The notes below the pieces were generated by a model, which saw nothing but the letters and a program-made list of their open reading frames with translations, did not search any database and had not been told where the DNA came from. Both the position numbers and the translations under genes were made by a program. From Hypholoma sublateritium FD-334 SS-4 (lineage: Eukaryota; Basidiomycota; Agaricomycetes; Agaricales; Strophariaceae): a stretch of DNA of 64,000 nt. Shown in pieces: positions 56,451 to 64,000 of this stretch (position 1 is the stretch's first letter; every line of letters begins with the position of its first letter). The stretch lies in the NCBI GenBank assembly GCA_000827495.1, contig KN817554.1, positions 237,758 to 301,757 of the forward strand, written 5' to 3'.

Positions 56451-57535
56451 ATGACTCACCCTCAGGCTATCGAGGACAATTCGGGCCTGCAGGCCTTGTC
56501 ATACGCGCATATCTCTGCGAAGACACAAGCATACATCAACAACCTGATCGACGCCTTCCAATCCTCCAAGGCGGAGAACGAAACACGCATATCTTCTCTG
56601 TCTGTCGCTTGTCATCGATCTACCGCACAATAATGAACGACGCATACCCCTTTGTGTTATTTGTTGGTAGCGTCGACAAGCCGACTTCGAGATTGGCGGC
56701 AGTGCTTGTTCTTCTCTTTGAACGCGACGATCACCTCCGTGTATTGTTGACAACGCGAGCGAAGCAGCTAAGGACGCACGGTGGGGAGACCTCACTCCCT
56801 GGTGGAAAGATGGAAGACGGGGATAAGGACATTATCATTACTGCGGTGAGATCTTTTTTGCTCAGTGCATTTTCAGAAAGCCGTTCATGCATGAATCCCC
56901 GATATAGCTCCGTGAAGCCAATGAAGAGGTCGGCCTGCCAATGAATTCATCGAATATCCATATTTTGGGAACATTGCCGTTCCAGCCGTTCCACTCTCTG
57001 ATCGTCACCCCAGTAGTCGCTTTGCTGACTGACAACGCCATACTCGACAACCTGAAGGCAGGAGAGGGAGAGGTGGATCATATCTTTTCGCACCCTCTTG
57101 AGGCTGTCGTAGATCCAGAGCTTGCTCCTGGTATAGAGACTCTCGTCGAGCAAGGAGGCTCGAATTGGCCATATGAGCCAGCGCATCATGTAATGAATGA
57201 GCACACAGCGTCCATTGCAAAAGCTGACATCCGTCTATTTTAGCATCACATAGACTACCCCGTAAAAGCCCTAGGTGGTGTGACATACCGAGTGCATTGT
57301 TATAGAACTGCGGCATCTCCAATAACAGGGATGACCTCCGATATTCTGGTGCGTTTTCTCCGATCTACCATGTAGATTGTTCATACTTTCTCTATATTCC
57401 TAGATACAAGTTGCGGAAATTGCATACAGGAAACAGCCCACATTTGAACGCTATGCGTATGACCAGCTGCAAACATACGAAGCGATAGTGGAGGCATACG
57501 AAGCAAACCTTCTTCGGAGAACAGTCGTGGGATAA
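56451..57535 (+). CDS. PCD1: Nudix hydrolase, coenzyme A diphosphatase (PCD1/NUDT7-like)
   Basis: Predicted to cleave CoA or oxidised CoA to 4'-phosphopantetheine and 3',5'-ADP; the family is often peroxisomal. Five exons, 56451-56599, 56671-56845, 56908-57189, 57244-57348 and 57404-57535, sum to 843 nt and 280 residues. The ATG at 56451 gives MTHPQAIEDNSGLQALSYAH. Exon 2: RLAAVLVLLFERDDHLRVLL, TTRAKQLRTHGGETSLPGGK. The Nudix box spans the second intron: GGKMEDGDKDIIITALREAN, EEVGL (G-x5-E-x7-REUXEEXGU fits). The upstream LxxHxGexSLPGG is the CoA-hydrolase-type motif. Later: ILGTLPFQPFHSLIVTPVVA, EVDHIFSHPLEAVVDPEL, HHIDYPVKALGGVTYRVHCY, TSDILIQVAEIAYRKQP. No C-terminal peroxisomal SKL: it ends RRTVVG, so cytosolic or mitochondrial location is possible. 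Confidence 0.92.
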
Positions 57536-58322
57536 TAGCAGCACTTAGACCGCGCTGCGACCCTTCCGATTGTCACATTCAGGGCATGTAGTCTCCTTCA
57601 CATATGCGCAGCATCACACGAAGCCACGTTATTCTGTCCCTCACCTGATAAGTATAGATCACTCTCAAAGAGATCTTGCCTAGATAAAAGTATATCGCCT
57701 GTTATGCAACCGAAAAGGGATATCTTCCTTCCTTTTTAGGATAACAAAATAGGCCGTGCCATGCGATGGGACAGTTCCCGCAAGCTGCCTTTGGTTGCGG
57801 ATGTCATTGCGCTCCCATCGAAATCAAGGTGGCGGCCGGTTCCATGCGTACACGGACAGTCATAGACTTGTTCAATGTAGACGCGCACTGTGCGCTTGAG
57901 CCCGCATGAACGCTTCAAATTATCAAAGCGTTCGCGTTCGCAGTTAGGTTCTGTTTGATGGATCGTGGAAACGCTTTCCCTGGCAGACGATCTATTCTGA
58001 ACATCGTCGCGTCGTGGTTGGCACAGGTCTGCGATACAGCTCAACAATGTACCAAAGAAAAGATACAACTAAAATCGTATTGCACGTAATTGTATTGTCT
58101 GGTTCAATTCCACGTCTAATAAACATTCTAATGAGCAGTGTAGATGTGTGGCTAACCCTGTGGCCTTGCTTTGTCTTGCATTGTCCGTGATAAGCGAGTT
58201 GCAATTGGTGGCACCCGCTCATTCTCGCCCTCTTTTGGCTCTGTGGCCGATTCTGTGGCCGTTGAGGGAATAGTATATATAAAGCGTCACGTCGTTCTGT
58301 CCAATAGTTCTATTTTTCTGCC
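57536..58322. other. Intergenic, Nudix to unrecognised gene
   Basis: 787 bp; the last 60 bp hold a good TATA element. A minus-strand frame at 57736-58068 lacks motifs. Confidence 0.4.
58274..58284 (+). promoter_or_regulatory. TATA box upstream of unrecognised gene
   Basis: TATATATAAAG lies 39-49 nt before the ATG at 58323, consistent with a start site in a short leader. Confidence 0.55.
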
Positions 58323-60354
58323 ATGTCTTTCTCTGCGTACGGTTCCGGTCATCCATACGTCGGGTTTTATAGCTCTTCGATGCAAGAGCAAGAAAACACT
58401 CTTTCGACATCCCGCGCTGGCAAGCGGCCTGTGAGAGCTCTCAAACGAGCGGCATCCTCTCTTTCTGGAGCAGGAAATCTGGCAAACGTTCCCGTACGAC
58501 GTTTGAAGCGCGCCAAAAACTCTGTGGATCCATTTCCCAGCAATCATGAGCTTGAAAATCCATCGCATATAAGCATGGGGAACCCACAAAATACCGGTTC
58601 TTTTCCCGTGACGAGGCCGGAACAGTTCGACGAAAGCCTGTATTCTCAAGAACAGGGAAATACACAATTAGCTCACACGGAAGGTGGATGTTTTGAGAGT
58701 GAGACGCTGAAAGAACTCTGGGCTATACTTGCGAAGGTATCGTAATCATTGAGATCTCCTGATCTGGAAAACAACTTAATTCATACAAACTACTCCAGCA
58801 GTCCGATAAAACCCTTGCTCAAGAACTGACCCAACTTATCGGACCCCTTGCTATGGGAGACTTTGTACGTGATACGCCTGAGATACTCGATATCAGAAAC
58901 TTACTAATATAACTAATAGGCAATCGAAGAGGCACATGGCGTCGCCCTTCAGGGCTCTAGTGAACCTGTAACTGTTTCAGCAGAGGTCTACGACAGCGAA
59001 AAATTGCACGACGATCCCGCACTCGCTGAAAACACATACACTGGCACCAATTCAATTGCCGTACAGACCTTCGACGTACGTAATGCGGCTCGCTTTTTAT
59101 TTCAAAGTGTTTAAATGATACCTAGTACAATTCCGCTGCCGATTCAAGTCATCATAATCAATATAACGCTAGAAGGGCTCAGACTATCCCTTCGTCTATG
59201 GCCATGTTCACGGAGGAGGTGGTACCTATTACCGCTGTAAGTGGCATAGATTTTCTTTTCTTTTCTTTGGTATGCATGTTCACCTCATTTGGCTGTCATT
59301 TAGACCACCCCGCCGGTCGGCACAAATTATGTGTATAGCAACACACCCAGTCAGCCGATGATTTCGCGTTACTCTAGTCTCGAAGGCGCATTGGTCCCAG
59401 TGATAACTGAGCCGCCGGCTGTGGAAGACGATTTACCCATCCCGAATCCGCAGATTGACAATGTACGAGTGCTTCTACTATGCATGAATACTTATCTTAT
59501 GTTGTTTCTGTTCAGTCCGTTTTAGCCAACAGAACCACCGATGTACTCAATCAACCATCATCATCTGTACCACAGGCTACTATTAGTGATCCCTCCCAGA
59601 CGTCGCCAGACCTTGCAGAAGCGACGGAGACCGATGGAAACTCTACTCTTTGTCAGCCAATAATGCAGGAACATATAATTTATTCAGAAGCTATACTTCC
59701 ATTCCAGCTGCGTCGGACCAGGCAAACTCCCCTCCTACTATCACTTGTCAAACCGCGGGGTGCAATCTGGTTGATACATTGTCTCAACCTGGGAGACAAG
59801 GAAGTGAATGTGTACGTCGACGCTCCATATGACGTGATGTCCGTCGTACTGGCGCTCCCTGTGGAACTCATGATACTCGAGATAAGAGTGAGTTGAATGA
59901 CTTAACTGAGAAGCGCGTAAATCACTAAAATTTTCGTATCATTCTAGTGGCCCGGCTATACAGACCATGTTGAACGACTCCAGATCTCAACGGGAGGAAG
60001 TTCAAGTGGAATTGTTATATTCAAGCAAGAGCTCGTTCGGCAAATTGCCGTTGCTTACAAACGTATTGGAGAGGTATGATTCTGTAACACTTCCTCGTCA
60101 AAGAGGCGACACTGAAAAACCTACAGTCCATAGCATCGATTCCACATACGACACGTTGCATAGATCAAGCGCGGTCGACGGGATGGGGGGAAGTCATTCT
60201 CGAAGACATGTATATGACCGGTATACTTCAAGGCGTGGATGGAATATGGCGGCCACTTATCATTGCATATAATGAGGTTACATGCATTTTTACGCCGATG
60301 GATCCGTACAACGGTAGCATGCTTGTACCCAAAAATATCCTGGCTAATTCTTAG
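58323..60354 (+). CDS. Protein of unknown function, multi-exon
   Basis: Not recognised. The ATG at 58323 gives MSFSAYGSGHPYVGFYSSSM and a basic Lys/Arg-rich part with two similar motifs, KRPVRALKRAASS and VPVRRLKRAKNS (candidate NLS). Exons separated by 50-60 nt introns continue: ETLKELWAILAK, QSDKTLAQELTQLIGPLAMG, AIEEAHGVALQGSSEPVTVS, then acidic and Pro-rich stretches. The C-terminal half looks folded: YSEAILPFQLRRTRQTPLLL, VKPRGAIWLIHCLNLGDKEV, VELMILEIR joining WPGYTDHVERLQISTGGSSS, then GIVIFKQELVRQIAVAYKRI, GESIASIPHTTR, GWGEVILEDMYMTGILQGVD and GIWRPLIIAYNEV. Stop at 60354. Reading frame is kept over at least six introns, which supports a real gene. A nuclear protein with a Ser/Thr-rich N-terminus and a C-terminal domain is the most that can be said. 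Confidence 0.7.
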
Positions 60355-62134
60355 TAAAATTACGCTCTGTGTAGAACGCTTCTCTGTTATTTTATTACAT
60401 ATTTGAATTTTGGTGGTCTTGCGAACTGTTGATGCACAATAGCTTGTTGATCCTGACTCTGTTGATCCCGAATGGGATATCCATCTGCCTGATCTGGACG
60501 CACCAGTGATGCAGTGATGGCGCACAAACACATGCAATGTCCTTGCGTTATAAGAGGACACAATCTGGCACTCTGTCTTTCTCCTTCCCCCCATGACATC
60601 GTCGTTCCCGAGATTGGACGGTCCTCATTATCGGATTATATATGCCGTTCACTGACTAAACATCTTCCGACCCAATTCCGACTGGTGCATTACTTCACAA
60701 AGAGGCTTGGAGCCTGTCGTCGTCGTAATTAGTGGCTGTGATCAAGAATAACGAACCAGATGCGATCCAGATAAGCTTTTCCCCAGCTTGAAACCCAGTT
60801 ACAAACACCATAATCCTCTGAGTCAGGGTCTCGAATGATCTTATCGGCCCCTCAGAGAATTATTGAGTACACTGCGGTTAGTGAGCACATATTTCGAGTC
60901 GTCTTGCATATATGCTAACGAGGCTCATGTTCTGGGTATATTAGATTCCCGTGTTATAAAGGATAACACAGGCTCGTATTCAGTATGGTTCTCGTTTGCT
61001 CCCTACGCCGACTCATTCCGACAGTATCTACAATAAAGAATGGTCGCTGAATTCATTTGATAATTTTTGAAACAATCTTCAACTAGTAACATCCAGGTAT
61101 GTGTCGACAAGCTGGTTTGAACCGTTTCAAGTACTACGAATATGCCTTCTTTTCACGTTGCTCTCGTACTCGACCAGTGTTATACACTAGCAGCGCCCCT
61201 GTCGTACCAGCCTTTCTAGGAAACCCACTGCCAGTACGTAAGTCACAACCCAGACAATGTATAGTGTTAACGGTGTCTTGTTGAGCAGTCACAGACGACA
61301 TCCAATATTTTAGTTGACGGACGTCAACTCCCGAATTACAATCCTGCCTAGCAAATCCCCCACAAAGAGCTCAAAGCTTATAGCTCACTAGTTCGATCTT
61401 ACTGCTACGTATATGCTATGTCTCCGTGGCGTCTGACTTGTGACTGACAGAAATTCTTACTCTACCTGTTGGGAATGCGCCACAATTCTTAAGTCTATCC
61501 ACACGTACGCGTCTCAACTATAGTTCAATCTAATCCCGTAGACTGGCTCGAAGCTACTGCAAAATGCAAATTCAATCGCCACTTCGTCACCATCATTGGC
61601 AACGAAAATGAACTGATGAAAGAAACGCATTGTGATAGCTTCGAACTTCGTCCTTCTTATCTACCAGACTTACGCCAGAGACTTGGCTTGGATTCCTCAG
61701 GTTGACTGTCCTTCTCTGAGCATCGTGAAAAATGGAGGTGCGTTCTCACACTTTGCAGGCATCATGGATGATGATCATGAACTGATGTATGATGAGGAAT
61801 CGATTCGAAAATACTGACATGGGAGCGACGCCGGGTTGAACTGGGAAAAGCCTGTGGCCCATCATGTGGGCACTGCGTGCGTCTCTTGGCTTTTCAGAGG
61901 AATAGGAGCTCCAGAAGCAGAACGGTTGCGCGTCGAAGCAGATTGTCGCAATGCAGAAGTGAAGAGGACACGCGCAACTGACGGTTAATTAATTCATTTG
62001 CGGCGCCATTCCGGGTTCCTGTCCGGCGCCGGTGAAGGCCGGCCGTCGTTCATCTCCTCATCACAATCAACAGCAGCCTGCATAAGTCGAGTCTAAATAT
62101 TCTGCGATGCTTGATTCTCCCTCCCTCCACCACT
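60355..62134. other. Long intergenic region with possible decayed coding patch
   Basis: 1.78 kb. Most of it shows nothing recognisable. A patch near 61530-61810 resembles coding sequence and is listed separately. The promoter of the last gene lies at the right end. Confidence 0.35.
61530..61817 (+). pseudogene. Possible coding remnant
   Basis: Two adjoining plus-strand stretches read like protein: DWLEATAKCKFNRHFVTIIG then NENELMKETHCDSFELRPSY (61531-61690), and NGGAFSHFAGIMDDDHELMY, DEESIRKY (61735-61817) in another frame. The parts IGNENELMKE and MDDDHELMYDEE resemble each other. No start, no splice path and no family found. Confidence 0.25.
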
Positions 62135-64000
62135 ATGACCGCCTCGTTTACGATCAGCGAATTCTCCGAGCTCGTCTCTGCGGCGCTTGATGGACCCAGC
62201 GACTACGGCCTAGAAGCGCCGGGCGGCGGTGATGGCGACAGGGTCCGCAGAATTCATTTACGCGTAAGTCTCCGCCCATTTTACATATTTGTCCTAGCCC
62301 TGGACGTTGCCGTCTTGTTTTTCGCTCCTTTCTTCCCGACGACTACATTGAACACTTTCTGGACATTCCCTTGTCTTGTCCTGTCCTGTCCTTTCTTCAG
62401 ACTGACGCCCCTGTACGCAGAACACGCCCTCGGACACGCCCCAACACACGAACAGGAAAGCCAACCAATTTCATAGGAATGGCGCACAAGGCTTAGTTGC
62501 CGACCCCACATCCTTGTTCGCATCCACTTCCAATTCACGGGTCCACCCCAACAACCCTTACAACAATTACTGTAATCCCGCAACTAAGATGCTTATTATC
62601 TCGCCCCCCGGTCCTGGTCCCCTGCCTCCTTCAGTCACTCCCATTCTCTCCGCATCCATGTCCACAGTAGACCTCAGCGCCAACTGTCTATCGCTAGGCA
62701 TGGGCCACGCTGGCTGCGGGGGTACCGCCAGCAAGTCCGCACTAGATGCCGCAGAACCATTGGCAGAACACGCGATGCTGTCTGTTAGCGCATCAGCCAC
62801 CCAGACAAATTCATCTTCCTCAAACCCAATTACCCCGCGCCATCGTCCGCTCGCACTGCTCGCCAAGATCAAACGCCAACTTTCCAAGTCAAACGTTGAT
62901 TCCGGTGTTATTTATACCCCTGAAAACACGACGCCCGAATCCAGTCGCACGCCTCCGCAAGACAGAAAAGGAGGCCGCGCGCTCGTCATTTCCTCCTCCA
63001 CCGCCGGGTCCCCCAACCCAGCAGTTTCCTTCGCCCCGACACCGTCATTTTACCCCTCTAGCCCCGACGCACTTATTTCAGAAGACGCCAGCGTTGCCAT
63101 GTTCCCTTCAAACGACGTCTCGGCTCCGAAGCGGCGATTACGACGTGGCTCTTCTTCGGATTCGCTAGTGTCGCTTTCTGCGTCCATGACAGGCCGCTCG
63201 TACTCATATGATTATGGATGCTCGGACTCTGCGTTTTCCACGTACTCGACCGAGAGTGCGCTTGTCGCGGGTTCGTTGTGCTCCTATATTAATATTGGAG
63301 AGCCGTCGATCATTGGCTCGTCCGCATCGTTCTTTGCAGCATTAAATCGCGGGCGGGATGGGCGCACTGGGAGGAGGGGGAGTGAGTTGGATGGGGAGTC
63401 AGAGATTCTTGAACAGGCAGGGTTCGACGGCGAGTTCGGGTTTCCCGACGTGACAGCTGATCCAGACGGATACTGGGATCTACGCCATGGTCATAGCGCA
63501 CAAGCGCTGGCCGAGTCGGAAGATGGACGGCAAGTTGGCAGTGGCACAGCGGCGCCGCTTGCGAGCTACGACGGAGAGGTCGACACTCAGTCGGTCCAGA
63601 GCTATATGCCTTACCTACCGTTGGCGATGCAACTGGAGAGAAAACAACAGGGTCACAAAACGCGCGTGTCGGTCGAAGACGTCGCGTCGCTTGCACGCTC
63701 GCGCTCTTCGCTCAGCTCTAGGGCGTCGTTCGCTGCCTCAACCTCAAGCCCCAGTATCGGGCGGCACAGCACAGGAGCGAATAGTGCGGAAATGATGGGC
63801 CTCACCCCCCTGGTCAAGTCCAGGCCCAGACCGAACTCGAACAAATACTCACCGCCAGGTGGGAAGACACGGAGACATGTCCCGCCACCCTTGCGCGCGA
63901 CACCTTCGCCCTCGCGGTCGTCGGTAAGCTCGCATCCGTACGCTGCTGCTGCAGCGCTGCAGCAGCCATATTCGCCAACGTCCAGTGCCTCGAGCCGCTC
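62135..64000 (+). CDS. Ser-rich protein of unknown function (5' part, runs off right edge)
   Basis: Unrecognised. The ATG at 62135 gives MTASFTISEFSELVSAALDG, then a Gly/Asp stretch ending RRIHLR at a GTAAGT donor (62264). An intron ending GTACGCAG at 62420 restores frame, and the reading is then open without a stop from 62421 to 64000, more than 520 codons. The protein is Ser/Pro/Thr/Ala-rich with low-complexity stretches (SSSDSLVSLSASMTGRSYSY, SSLSSRASFAASTSSPS) and isolated basic patches (LALLAKIKRQLSK, PKRRLRRG). A more ordered part reads DGEFGFPDVTADPDGYWDLR. Candidate phosphorylation-rich regulator; the domain that would identify it may lie beyond the window. The upstream frame starting at the ATG near 62107 is out of frame and ends quickly. 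Confidence 0.72.

Overview
This 64 kb window is nuclear DNA of a filamentous basidiomycete fungus, most likely an Agaricomycete. Genes are dense and on both strands. Most are broken by several 50-70 nt GT-AG introns. Several families are typical of mushroom-forming fungi: a 7TM protein with the FVWD-type N-terminus, a FUSC/ArAE_2 transporter, a single-pass Ser/Pro-rich receptor-like protein, a caleosin peroxygenase, and a GH71/99-like protein with a long low-complexity tail. No rRNA, CRISPR or intact transposon was seen, and no convincing tRNA. All calls come from reading translated exons by eye; no database search was run.

Layout. 0-12.7 kb: the 5' part of an Old Yellow Enzyme gene (minus, cut by the left edge), an amidase, a PuuE-type allantoinase, mitochondrial proline dehydrogenase (minus), BCP1/BCCIP (minus) and a Dal5-like MFS permease. 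Four of these six fit the use of poor nitrogen sources (amides, ureides, proline), so this may be a loose nitrogen-scavenging neighbourhood. 13.5-24 kb: a FUSC/ArAE_2 membrane protein, a 7TM protein (minus) and a flavin monooxygenase. 24-35 kb: an accessory-looking block with a multi-pass membrane protein (minus), two divergently transcribed paralogous membrane-anchored proteins of unknown function (A, minus; B, plus), a truncated second copy of the membrane protein, two purine-rich degenerate repeat tracts on either side, and decayed coding sequence. This is the best candidate for something undescribed.

35-44 kb: an RSC chromatin-remodelling subunit with two bromodomains and a BAH domain, a signal-peptide single-TM protein, and an SDR (minus) whose NAD(P) motif is completed by an 11-nt microexon. 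45-52.4 kb: a GC-rich island with a two-finger C2H2 transcription factor (minus) and a very long GH71/99-like protein with a Pro/Gln/Gly/Ala-rich tail (minus). 53-64 kb, AT-richer: a YFH7-like P-loop kinase, a caleosin (minus) divergent from a Nudix CoA-diphosphatase-type protein, an unrecognised six-to-seven-exon gene, and a Ser-rich gene running off the right edge.

Start and stop coordinates are given for whole spliced genes, introns included. For the allantoinase, kinase and Nudix genes the inferred exons sum to whole numbers of codons, which supports those models strongly.
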